DNA of 10,892 nucleotides from positions 1-10,892 of the forward strand of contig JAMDDW010000025.1 in assembly GCA_023488405.1 (NCBI GenBank), written 5' to 3'. Positions 1-5,143 of the stretch are shown one piece after another. The position numbers and the translations under genes were made by a program. The stretch is from Candidatus Parvarchaeota archaeon. Its GTDB lineage: Archaea; Nanobdellota; Nanobdellia; Parvarchaeales; Parvarchaeaceae. A model generated the notes under the pieces. It was not told where the DNA came from. It searched no databases and saw only the letters and a list, made by a program, of their open reading frames with translations. Every line of letters starts with the position of its first letter. The first letter of the stretch is position 1.

Positions 1-60
1 CCTCCTGATGTTATGCAAAAGGTAGAAGCCGCAATAAAGGAGAAGAAAGGGTTCTTCTAA
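1..60 (+). CDS. 3' end of an unidentified gene (partial)
   Basis: The first 57 bases are open in frame 1, encode 19 residues (beginning PPDVMQKVEAAIKE, ending KKGFF) and finish with TAA at 58-60. The charged, helical tail looks coding but is too short to assign to a family. The gene is convergent with the deoxyribosyltransferase-like gene that ends at 80. The 19-bp gap between them contains a T-rich tract at 71-79 that could end transcription on the + strand. Everything upstream lies outside the window. Confidence 0.55.
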   Translation, partial: PPDVMQKVEAAIKEKKGFF

Positions 61-79
61 ATACCTTATACTTTTTATT

Positions 80-556
80 TTATTCTTTAATACAATTTTC
101 CAAAACTTCTTTTGTGAACTCTTCCCTATTTTTAAATGGGGGGTAAGAAGCAATGTATTTCATCCAAGGATGGTGCATTAGCTTACTGTCTTCTATTATT
201 ATGTAAGTAGGCTTGGACAAATGAACCGAATTATAAAAAAGCTCCATTGCCGTGCCTATGCTGTTTTCAGTAAGAATTGCAAGAACGCCATCGCACCTGT
301 CTATAGCCCTTAAATCCTCTTCCACTATAAACTTGTAATCAAGGTTCTGCGTGTAAATCTTGCCTTCCTTTAATTCTGTTGAGTCCTTCCTGTAATTATC
401 AAAAAATGGGTTAAGAAGAGTTATATTATATTTTTTCTCTACCCAAATCTCCCATTCTCTTATCTCATCACGGGCCACGGTTGGATGTGCTAAGTAGAAT
501 GTCTTATTGCTCTTAAAATCAGATATTATCTCATCAAGATTCCTGTAAACCACCAT
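80..556 (-). CDS. Nucleoside 2-deoxyribosyltransferase-like protein
   Basis: This 158-residue protein has the shape of the nucleoside 2-deoxyribosyltransferase superfamily (Rossmann-like, PF05014/DUF4406 relatives). The N-terminal strand motif is FYLAHP at 20-25. A central helix with two Asp precedes a strand (AIDRCDGVLAIL, D86 and D89). The loop-helix motif is NSIGTAMEL at 98-106, whose Glu105 sits where the family's nucleophilic Glu lies. Family members cleave or exchange the N-glycosidic bond of deoxynucleosides or nucleotides in salvage or clean-up; the substrate here cannot be read from sequence. The C-terminal part (PWMKYIASYPPF, 130-141) is not a standard motif and may set substrate choice. 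The ATG start is supported by a TATA-like element 27 nt upstream, implying a leaderless mRNA. Family confidence is fair, exact activity low. Confidence 0.7.
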   Translation of the reverse strand: MVVYRNLDEIISDFKSNKTFYLAHPTVARDEIREWEIWVEKKYNITLLNPFFDNYRKDSTELKEGKIYTQNLDYKFIVEEDLRAIDRCDGVLAILTENSIGTAMELFYNSVHLSKPTYIIIEDSKLMHHPWMKYIASYPPFKNREEFTKEVLENCIKE

Positions 557-577
557 TTTATTGATAGTGTAACTGTG

Positions 578-590
578 TAATAAATACTTT
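578..590 (-). promoter_or_regulatory. TATA box of the deoxyribosyltransferase-like gene
   Basis: The - strand reads AAAGTATTTATTA, with the TATTTA core centred about 27-28 nt upstream of the ATG at 556. This matches archaeal TATA spacing for a leaderless transcript. It is inferred from position and composition only. Confidence 0.5.
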
Positions 591-607
591 AATCAATAAA
601 ACAAAGG

Positions 608-1009
608 TCATTCCTTTATTCCTAGGTACCGATCCCTTCCCATTATGGCTTCTTTTAGCAGAATTGGCTGGAAACCAGCCTCCTTTAATAACTGTAAGAA
701 CTCCTTCCTTTCCGTAAGTCTTAGCTCGCTTTTATCTGGGACATACATAACCCCTTTGTTCTTTTCCGCTATGAGGTAATGTTCATCCAAAATTGACAGT
801 TCTCCCTTTATGGCAGAGTAACCAACTCTGGCTATTTTAACGGCATCCCCATCATAGCTGTGAAGATGTACTGAGCCAACTCTCCAATGCTCCTTGTTAA
901 ACCAAGCGTCTATTATGCAAATTCCACCAGGATTCAAGTGCTTATAAAATTCGGACAAGGCATTTCTTAACTGCGCTGCGGTCTTTGCATAGCCTATCGC
1001 ACTGAACAA
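608..1009 (-). pseudogene. C-terminal fragment of a class I SAM-dependent methyltransferase
   Basis: The 133-residue reading frame starts with TTG and reads LFSAIGYAKT..., followed by a helix and HLNPGGICIIDAWF (residues 25-38). In class I methyltransferases of the Methyltransf_25 type, a 'LFSSIGY' strand-loop comes just after the SAM-binding half, and 'L.PGG...D.W' is motif III and the following strand. The usual N-terminal half, about 90-100 residues with the glycine-rich LDxGCGTG SAM loop, is missing. An in-frame TAA lies only four codons upstream of the TTG, and codons just before it (STS) still look like the family. I see no promoter at the expected distance. I therefore read it as a 5'-truncated or decayed gene. 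The upstream stretch 1010-1380 holds no convincing SAM loop. It could alternatively be expressed as a short protein, but it could not bind SAM in the normal way. Confidence 0.6.
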
Positions 1010-1052
1010 GCTGGTAGATTAACCGTTATCTGCAGAAAAACAATACGGTTCT

Positions 1053-1061
1053 CTTATAAAA
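1053..1061 (+). promoter_or_regulatory. Possible TATA box for the small membrane ORF at 1089
   Basis: CTTATAAAA on the + strand is centred about 31 nt upstream of the TTG at 1089. The spacing would give a very short or absent leader. The element is weakly supported, because AT-rich intergenic DNA produces such matches easily. Confidence 0.25.
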
Positions 1062-1088
1062 CCAGCATATACCAAAAGGAAACATTCT

Positions 1089-1268
1089 TTGACACTTTCC
1101 TTCTGGATAGCATACATTGCCTACATCGCATTATCCAGCATTTTGGTTATAGTACTTTATTCTCTTGCGATATTTTCTCCAATGAACAACCCCTTATATG
1201 TAGAAACTGAATTTAAAAGTCCGCAAGAAATACAGATGCTCCTTCGGGAAGGAATTAGTGAAAGATAG
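1089..1268 (+). CDS. Possible small single-pass membrane protein (TTG start)
   Basis: An open frame of 59 codons runs from TTG at 1089 to TAG at 1266-1268. Residues 4-30 form one strongly hydrophobic segment (SFWIAYIAYIALSSILVIVL and onward), followed by a polar, mixed-charge tail containing NNPLYVETEFKSPQEIQ. A TATA-like CTTATAAAA lies about 31 nt upstream. The frame stays open further upstream to 1023 but without a start codon. The alternating hydrophobic and polar composition looks protein-like rather than random. However, the ORF is short, uses a rare start and lies beside a decayed methyltransferase, so it may itself be a remnant. I recognise no family. The rest of the 1010-1385 gap (1269-1385) shows nothing I can name. 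Confidence 0.3.
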   Translation: MTLSFWIAYIAYIALSSILVIVLYSLAIFSPMNNPLYVETEFKSPQEIQMLLREGISER

Positions 1269-1385
1269 CTATGGCCGGTTTTCTTCACGTAATTTCTTTA
1301 CCACGAATAAGTCAGCTTAGATTTATCCTGTAGTTGAAAAGTATGGCCTGTCAATAAAATCATAAAATTTTGTAATACCTTTCCT

Positions 1386-1733
1386 TTATATTTTATTCTT
1401 TTGGCTCGGCATTGCATTTTTAGGAGTGTAGCCAGAATATTTGGCAGAATAATCTGCTATAAACGGTATTTTTACATCCTCTCCTTCATACGCCTTTACA
1501 GCTATGTACATGCCATAAGCCCAGATTAGAAAAGCAACAAGCGGACCCAAATAAAGAATAAAAAACAACACAAAATCAAGCACAATCGCTATTATACCCA
1601 AGAATATTGCTTGTAATGAATGGAACTTCATCCTTTTATCATTTTGTCCCTTTGTAACAAATACAATAATACCGCTAAGCCAGGATAACAAGTACGTAAA
1701 AATGTATGTTATATCTCCTTGTTCTTTATCCAT
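1386..1733 (-). CDS. DUF4870-type three-helix membrane protein
   Basis: The product is 115 residues with three predicted membrane helices: about 8-27 (ITYIFTYLLSWLSGIIVF), 40-62 and 64-80. The order of elements fits the DUF4870/Tic20-like family. The first helix ends in a short charged loop (KGQNDKRMKFHSLQA, 28-42), in which the FHSLQA motif leads into helix two. The last helix runs into AYEGEDVKIPFI (81-92), like the family's usual 'A.QGE..KLPIIG' segment. Function is unknown for the family in archaea; it is a cytoplasmic-membrane protein. The C-terminal 20 residues (SGYTPKNAMPSQKNKI) are polar and probably unstructured. The start is ATG at 1733, with a TATA box about 26 nt upstream. It lies downstream of tRNA-Pro on the same strand but has its own promoter. 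Confidence 0.72.
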   Translation of the reverse strand: MDKEQGDITYIFTYLLSWLSGIIVFVTKGQNDKRMKFHSLQAIFLGIIAIVLDFVLFFILYLGPLVAFLIWAYGMYIAVKAYEGEDVKIPFIADYSAKYSGYTPKNAMPSQKNKI

Positions 1734-1752
1734 ATAATTTTTCGGGTTTCAA

Positions 1753-1763
1753 GCTTAAATACA
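1753..1763 (-). promoter_or_regulatory. TATA box of the DUF4870-type gene
   Basis: On the - strand the element reads TGTATTTAAGC and is centred about 26 nt upstream of the ATG at 1733. The TATTTAAG core recurs in front of other genes here (3031-3038 and 3500-3507). Confidence 0.5.
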
Positions 1764-1765
1764 TT

Positions 1766-1778
1766 AGAAAAGTAAAAA
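1766..1778 (-). terminator. T-rich terminator of tRNA-Pro
   Basis: Immediately after the discriminator base of tRNA-Pro the - strand reads ATTTTTACTTTTC. Runs of T without a hairpin are the usual archaeal intrinsic termination signal. Confidence 0.45.
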
Positions 1779-1853
1779 TGGGGCAGCCGGGATTTGAACC
1801 CGGAACATCCAGAGCCCAAGTCTGGCATCATAACCAAGTTAGATCACCGCCCC
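1779..1853 (-). tRNA. tRNA-Pro (UGG anticodon)
   Basis: On the - strand the acceptor arms GGGGCGG and CTGCCCC pair, with one G-T pair. The anticodon stem CCAGA/TCTGG is perfect around the loop CTTGGGC, giving anticodon TGG with U33 in place. The T arm is CCGGG-TTCAAAT-CCCGG, and the D arm has a three-pair ATC/GAT stem. The discriminator base is A at 1779 and CCA is not encoded, as is common in archaea. No intron is visible. A TATATAA element lies 25-30 nt upstream, and a T-rich tract follows the 3' end. Confidence 0.95.
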
Positions 1854-1876
1854 ATACAACGTAAAGAATATTCATT

Positions 1877-1889
1877 CTTATATAATAAG
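1877..1889 (-). promoter_or_regulatory. TATA box of tRNA-Pro
   Basis: The - strand CTTATTATATAAG is centred about 29 nt upstream of the mature tRNA 5' end at 1853. It sits just beyond the stop of the gene at 1895-2464, so the tRNA has its own promoter rather than depending on read-through. Confidence 0.55.
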
Positions 1890-1894
1890 TTATT

Positions 1895-2464
1895 CTATTC
1901 CTCATTATAGTAATTTTTAAGCTTAAGTCGCTGCTCTTCCTCAGATATATTCTTTAGTATCAACTCACCTAACTTTACTTCATTTTCACCAATTCTAGAG
2001 TAATCATAAAATTTGCCAGAACTTTTCTCAAAATAAAAACTTGGGCCAGAAAAGAAAGTTATTCTTTCGCTAGAAATGTAAAATTTATTAATCTCGTTTC
2101 TTACGGGAAAGAAGTAGTCTATTGAACCATTATACTTATTTTGTACTACGCAATTGCCATTCTCTTTTAAAATTCCTTCCAGGTAAGATTGCAGTGCTCC
2201 GCTTTTCTTTGATTCCGCCAGCTTCTTCAGATCAGACACCAAGATATCCTTTCCTACAAGCCTTCTAAGTAGGAAAAGCGAATCAACGTAATCTTTTCTG
2301 TAAATCTTTTCAAAGTCCGGAAGCATACCGTACATTTCAAAGGATTGCGAATCCGTAGAGACCTGCTCAGCGGGCATTTTTGTTATGCTGTCAAGCTTCT
2401 TTGCCTTTTCGGTTATTACAAAAACCAAAGAATTAAATCTTTCATTGTAGGTTAGCGCAGCCAT
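1895..2464 (-). CDS. Hypothetical protein, 189 residues
   Basis: I do not recognise this 189-residue protein. It is soluble, without a signal peptide or membrane helix. The N-terminal part to about residue 95 is helical and charged (FEKIYRKDYVDSLFLLRRLVGK, with LRRLVG at 66-71). It is followed by a segment rich in aromatic residues that looks like beta strands (YNGSIDYFFPVRNEINKFYI at 111-130, then ITFFSGPSFYFEK). The C-terminal helix is acidic and then basic (SEEEQRLKLKNYYNEE). Codon use resembles the neighbours. Its strong TATA box (TATTTATATATAAG in reverse orientation) and in-frame ATG argue that it is a real, separately transcribed gene. It shares strand but not promoter with the unknown gene upstream. 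No function is proposed. Confidence 0.65.
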   Translation of the reverse strand: MAALTYNERFNSLVFVITEKAKKLDSITKMPAEQVSTDSQSFEMYGMLPDFEKIYRKDYVDSLFLLRRLVGKDILVSDLKKLAESKKSGALQSYLEGILKENGNCVVQNKYNGSIDYFFPVRNEINKFYISSERITFFSGPSFYFEKSSGKFYDYSRIGENEVKLGELILKNISEEEQRLKLKNYYNEE

Positions 2465-2484
2465 CTTTTAAGACTAGGATTAAA

Positions 2485-2500
2485 CTTATATATAAATATT
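2485..2500 (-). promoter_or_regulatory. Strong TATA box for the 189-residue hypothetical
   Basis: The - strand AATATTTATATATAAG is centred about 28 nt upstream of the ATG at 2464. This is one of the clearest TATA boxes in the window and supports leaderless transcription of the unknown gene. Confidence 0.6.
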
Positions 2501-2554
2501 ACAGAAAACTCGCCGATTTTATTGTAATTTTTACAAGAAGTATGCATTAAAACG

Positions 2555-3007
2555 TTAATGATAATTCAGTAAGTGAAGATAATTAACTTTTTCCCATTCA
2601 TTAGAAGTGCTTAGATAATGGACTAAACTCGCAGCGGCGCTAAGTTGTTTGTAGCTTAGCCTTTCGCAGTTGTCTGCAATTATTTTACACAGCTCTGCTA
2701 TATTTTCTTCCTCCCCCTTTTCAGGAAGATTCCCGAATTTATAGTCTTTCTTTAATTCCTTTAGATTATAGATAAATTCGATGTTTTCCACGATTTCCTC
2801 TATTTTATAGCTTGCTTCTGAGCTGATACTGCCTTTCATACTATAAACGAATTTTTCCAAATTATCTATAAAGAATGGACTGTGATTCTCTTTGCAGTCG
2901 CTGTTAAGCTTGAATATCTCATTAAGCAATCTTTTCTTATTAGGAGGAACATTATCTATAGTATTAAGCAGTAATCTGTTTTCTAGGCTAGTTTTCTTAT
3001 AAACCAC
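2555..3007 (-). CDS. Hypothetical all-helical protein, 150 residues
   Basis: This 150-residue product is unrecognised. The sequence is almost entirely consistent with amphipathic helices: LENRLLLNTI (8-17), NKKRLLNEIFKLN (23-35), the region 76-90 with YKIEEIVENIEFIYNL, and a C-terminal pair of helices ending SLVHYLSTSNEWEKVNYLHLLNYH. It has no membrane segment. Two Cys (C38 and C113) are far apart, so no zinc site is evident. The start codon is GTG at 3005-3007 (GTG GTT TAT AAG). It is chosen because a TATTTAAG element lies 24-31 nt upstream, and the GTG lies within an AGGTGG run. It may be a lineage-specific protein. Nothing in its position next to the rpo10 pair proves a shared role. Confidence 0.6.
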   Translation of the reverse strand: MVYKKTSLENRLLLNTIDNVPPNKKRLLNEIFKLNSDCKENHSPFFIDNLEKFVYSMKGSISSEASYKIEEIVENIEFIYNLKELKKDYKFGNLPEKGEEENIAELCKIIADNCERLSYKQLSAAASLVHYLSTSNEWEKVNYLHLLNYH

Positions 3008-3030
3008 CTAAAAATAATGAAAACAAGTAG

Positions 3031-3038
3031 TATTTAAG
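3031..3038 (-). promoter_or_regulatory. TATA box of the 150-residue hypothetical
   Basis: TATTTAAG on the + strand (CTTAAATA on the - strand) lies 24-31 nt upstream of the GTG at 3007. This supports GTG as the start of a leaderless message. Confidence 0.5.
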
Positions 3039-3060
3039 CGTATTTTTATATTGTAACGGA

Positions 3061-3252
3061 TTACTCCATGTTTGAAAAGTTTATTATATTGTCTTCGTCC
3101 ACTGTTCCAAGAAAGACGGCCCTGCAGCAGTATCTTTTTATCCCAAGCTCATCTAAAACTTCCTTAGGGGATTTATCTGCTATGCCTTCTTTATACTTCT
3201 CCCAATACTGCGACAAAGGCTTCCCACAACTATAACATCTCATCGGTATCAT
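3061..3252 (-). CDS. rpo10: DNA-directed RNA polymerase subunit Rpo10 (RpoN)
   Basis: This 63-residue protein is the small zinc-binding RNA polymerase subunit homologous to eukaryotic Rpb10, which helps assemble the Rpo3-Rpo11 platform. The N-terminal MIPMRCYSCGK matches the family's MIPVRCFSCGK, and KRYCCR at 39-44 completes the zinc site (Cys6, Cys9, Cys42, Cys43, the unusual CX2C...CC arrangement). The helix SPKEVLDELGIK (28-39) is also typical. Length is normal for archaeal Rpo10. The start ATG overlaps the stop of the upstream RAM-domain gene (ATGA overlap at 3249-3252), so the two are almost certainly co-transcribed and translationally coupled. Confidence 0.95.
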   Translation of the reverse strand: MIPMRCYSCGKPLSQYWEKYKEGIADKSPKEVLDELGIKRYCCRAVFLGTVDEDNIINFSNME

Positions 3253-3476
3253 ATCATTTCTATAACTGTAACTGTTCGCATTATGCCATTCATTTTCCTT
3301 ATTTTTCTGACAAACTCCTGTATATCATGAGTTGTCTTAGTGTTTATAACGAAAACGGCATCGTACTCACCATAAACCTGAAAAGCTTCCTTAACCTCTG
3401 AAAGTTTTTTGACATTTTCAAAGGTTTTTTCCGTTTTCTCCGGGGCAATGTTGACCAGTACAATGGCTTTTACCAT
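3249..3476 (-). CDS. Stand-alone Lrp/AsnC ligand-binding (RAM) domain protein
   Basis: The 75-residue product is a complete AsnC-type ligand-binding domain (beta-alpha-beta-beta-alpha-beta, PF01037) without the usual DNA-binding helix-turn-helix. Strand one is KAIVLVNIA (3-11), helix one EKTEKTFENVKKL, strand two VKEAFQVYG (28-36), strand three YDAVFVINT (38-46), helix two HDIQEFVRKIRKM, and a last strand MRTVTVIEMI. Such single-domain proteins form oligomers that bind amino acids or other small effectors and can pair with full-length Lrp proteins. The ATG at 3476 lies about 27 nt from a TATTTAA element, so the message is probably leaderless. The gene overlaps rpo10 by four bases, which ties this sensor to an RNA polymerase subunit. 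A similar RAM gene precedes radA at 9361. Confidence 0.88.
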   Translation of the reverse strand: MVKAIVLVNIAPEKTEKTFENVKKLSEVKEAFQVYGEYDAVFVINTKTTHDIQEFVRKIRKMNGIMRTVTVIEMI

Positions 3477-3498
3477 TGCTATTTAATGTCAAATCAAT

Positions 3499-3510
3499 CT
3501 ATTTAAGCTT
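3499..3510. promoter_or_regulatory. TATA element shared by divergent RAM-rpo10 and exonuclease genes
   Basis: CTATTTAAGCTT reads as a TATA-like element on both strands (AAGCTTAAATAG on the other). It is about 27 nt from the - strand ATG at 3476 and about 34 nt from the + strand ATG at 3537. No second good TATA element is seen in the 60-bp gap, so one element may serve both directions. Confidence 0.4.
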
Positions 3511-3520
3511 TATGCAACCT

Positions 3521-3538
3521 ATATTATTGAAATAATAT
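3521..3538. repeat. Perfect 8-bp inverted repeat at the exonuclease start
   Basis: ATATTATT-GA-AATAATAT is an 18-bp palindrome with a two-base spacer that overlaps the first two bases of the exonuclease ATG. It lies where the leaderless transcript would start, so it could be an operator. In AT-rich DNA chance is also possible. Confidence 0.35.
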
Positions 3539-4148
3539 GATAGTTATAGACTTGGAGACCTCTGGAACGAATCCGTATAAGCATTCGATATTAAGTATAG
3601 GGGCAGTTGATTTCTCTAACCCTGAAAGACAGTTTTATCAGGAATGCCGAATCGAAAAAGACAAGGAATATACGGAAGAAGCCTTGAATGTAAATGGTTT
3701 CAAGAAAGAAGATTTAAACGACCCAAAAAAGAAAACTTTGGAAAATGTATTAAATGAATTTATTGAATGGATGAAACCAGTAGAAGACAAAACTATAAGT
3801 GGCCATAATGTAAATTTTGATGCGACATTCTTGAATTATTCATTCAAAAGATACAACATTGATTTCTCATTTGGGTACAGAGTCTTGGATACCCATTCAC
3901 TTGTTTATGCATCTATGCTAAGCAGAAACCTAAAGATCCCATTAAAAAACGAAAAAACTGGCATAAACTCAGATTATGTATTCAACTATGTAGGCTTGCC
4001 ATCTGAGCCTAAACCGCACAATGCATTAAACGGGGCAAAAATGGAAGCTGAGGCACTGTCAAGGATTATCTTCGGAAGAAAGCTATTAAAGGAATATGAT
4101 AATTACAGTGTGCCCGTATACCTCTCAAAATCTAATGTGCAAAAATAA
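3537..4148 (+). CDS. DEDDh-type 3'-5' exonuclease family protein with an altered last motif
   Basis: The 203-residue protein belongs to the DnaQ/RNase T exonuclease fold. Motif I is VIDLETSG (D5, E7), motif II is SGHNVNFDATFL (D95), and motif III is PHNALNGAKMEAEAL starting at H161. In active DEDDh nucleases the pattern is H-x4-D; here the +5 position is Gly166, so the last metal-ligand Asp is absent, though Asn165 precedes it and Glu170/Glu172 follow. A short acidic pair (D118) lies in the preceding helix region. From memory, similar 'HNALNGAK' proteins occur in small-genome prokaryotes, which would make this a subfamily feature rather than a mutation. Substrate (DNA or RNA 3' ends) is unknown. 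The start is ATG at 3537, divergent from the RAM-rpo10 pair. Confidence 0.82.
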   Translation: MIVIDLETSGTNPYKHSILSIGAVDFSNPERQFYQECRIEKDKEYTEEALNVNGFKKEDLNDPKKKTLENVLNEFIEWMKPVEDKTISGHNVNFDATFLNYSFKRYNIDFSFGYRVLDTHSLVYASMLSRNLKIPLKNEKTGINSDYVFNYVGLPSEPKPHNALNGAKMEAEALSRIIFGRKLLKEYDNYSVPVYLSKSNVQK

Positions 4149-4149
4149 A

Positions 4150-4159
4150 GATATTTATC
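4150..4159 (+). promoter_or_regulatory. TATA box of tRNA-Gly
   Basis: GATATTTATC lies about 29 nt upstream of the tRNA 5' end at 4184, two bases after the exonuclease stop codon. The tRNA thus has its own promoter. Confidence 0.55.
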
Positions 4160-4183
4160 TGTTTGTAGACAGATTCTTAAAAT

Positions 4184-4254
4184 GCGGTCATAGTATAGTG
4201 GTAGAACATCAGCCCTCCAAGCTGAGAACGCGGGTTCGAATCCCGCTGACCGCA
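4184..4254 (+). tRNA. tRNA-Gly (UCC anticodon), with C33
   Basis: The acceptor arms GCGGTCA and TGACCGC pair perfectly. The anticodon stem TCAGC/GCTGA is perfect, and the T arm is GCGGG-TTCGAAT-CCCGC. The seven-base anticodon loop reads CCTCCAA, giving anticodon TCC (Gly, GGA codons). The base before it (position 33) is C instead of the nearly universal U. The D stem is weak: G10-C25 and T11-A24 pair, but A12 faces A23. The discriminator is A and CCA is not encoded. The stop codon of the convergent DUF483-like gene begins two bases after the tRNA end. Confidence 0.93.
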
Positions 4255-4255
4255 A

Positions 4256-4996
4256 TTAAATAGCATTTACTAATTTAATATATTCATGGATATGTTTTGC
4301 CAAATTTTTAGATGCTTTGCATTTTGAGCTACATTTAACATACGGTAAAAAATCCTTATTTAAACCGTATTTTATGTATTCTGGTATATTACTTGAAGCA
4401 AATTTATTTATCTGTCTTATACCTGACGAAAATTTCATATTACCCTGTATAAATGCATTTATGCAGCAGCTTGGGTAGCCAAATAATTTTCCAAGAATCT
4501 CATCTATTTTTCCCTGCCCCTCTTTCATTATATAATACGAAGTTTTATTTCCATTTAGGGTATGTTTTATGTAATTTTTTGATTCTAACATTTCTACAGC
4601 AGTATTATACTTTTTACCCTCTAAAAAGTATTTCGACGGTTTTGCGCCATTAAGCTTGAACAATAATCTTTCCTCTTTGCTTAAATTGAAAGTGTAGGAT
4701 TTCTTTGTTATAACGTCACTACAAAACCCAGTTATTTTACTAAGAGTTACATTAGTTTTTATTGAGCTTATACCCAAAGAACGTTTTATGCTATTTGAAA
4801 TGGATAAATAAACCGGCGCCCTTTTTCTTGCATTTGTGGCAACTAAAAATATATTCAACTTATCGGTTTCTACAACATATCTAGCAAGCTCCACAGAAAG
4901 AGCATTTGTATTTCCAGTTCTTTCTTTTGCAATACTGTTTAAGTCAATATGACCATATTTTCGATTCATAAACTCTATAATTTCTTTTTTATTCAT
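4256..4996 (-). CDS. DUF483-like protein with GYPxCC motif
   Basis: The 246-residue product is a soluble protein whose C-terminal third resembles archaeal DUF483. LFGYPSCCINAF (171-182) gives a paired Cys177-Cys178, and LPYVKCSSKCKASKNLAKHIHEY (217-239) gives Cys222 and Cys226. Four such Cys could form a metal site, but no biochemical role of the family is known to me. The N-terminal part (MNKKEIIEFMNRKYG) may be a separate small helical domain. The middle (NIFLVATNARKRAPVYLSIS, 48-67) looks like alternating strands, and residues 107-160 have the helix and beta-turn pattern of a winged helix (LLFKLNGAKPSKYF... TAVEMLESKNYIKHTLNGNKTSYYIM). If so, it could bind nucleic acid. This is inferred from pattern only. 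The ATG at 4996 has GGTAAAAA just upstream as a weak ribosome-binding site. Confidence 0.55.
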   Translation of the reverse strand: MNKKEIIEFMNRKYGHIDLNSIAKERTGNTNALSVELARYVVETDKLNIFLVATNARKRAPVYLSISNSIKRSLGISSIKTNVTLSKITGFCSDVITKKSYTFNLSKEERLLFKLNGAKPSKYFLEGKKYNTAVEMLESKNYIKHTLNGNKTSYYIMKEGQGKIDEILGKLFGYPSCCINAFIQGNMKFSSGIRQINKFASSNIPEYIKYGLNKDFLPYVKCSSKCKASKNLAKHIHEYIKLVNAI

Positions 4997-5143
4997 TTTT
5001 TACCTACAAAATAATAAGGTAAGATCAATATTACTACTTTAATTTTCAAAAATTAAAAACAACGCAAAGCTTAAGGTATGCATAAGACTGCCTACCAATT
5101 TTTGATATGAAACAATTAAATTTTAGCAATTTGTTAAAATACC

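Noticed and set aside
1010..1385. Frameshifted N-terminal half of the methyltransferase in the upstream gap
   Set aside because: I read the - strand in frame with the fragment and found stops and no convincing LDxGCGTG loop. A weak LDxA-like string near 1130-1141 is too short and too close to the LFSAIGY motif.
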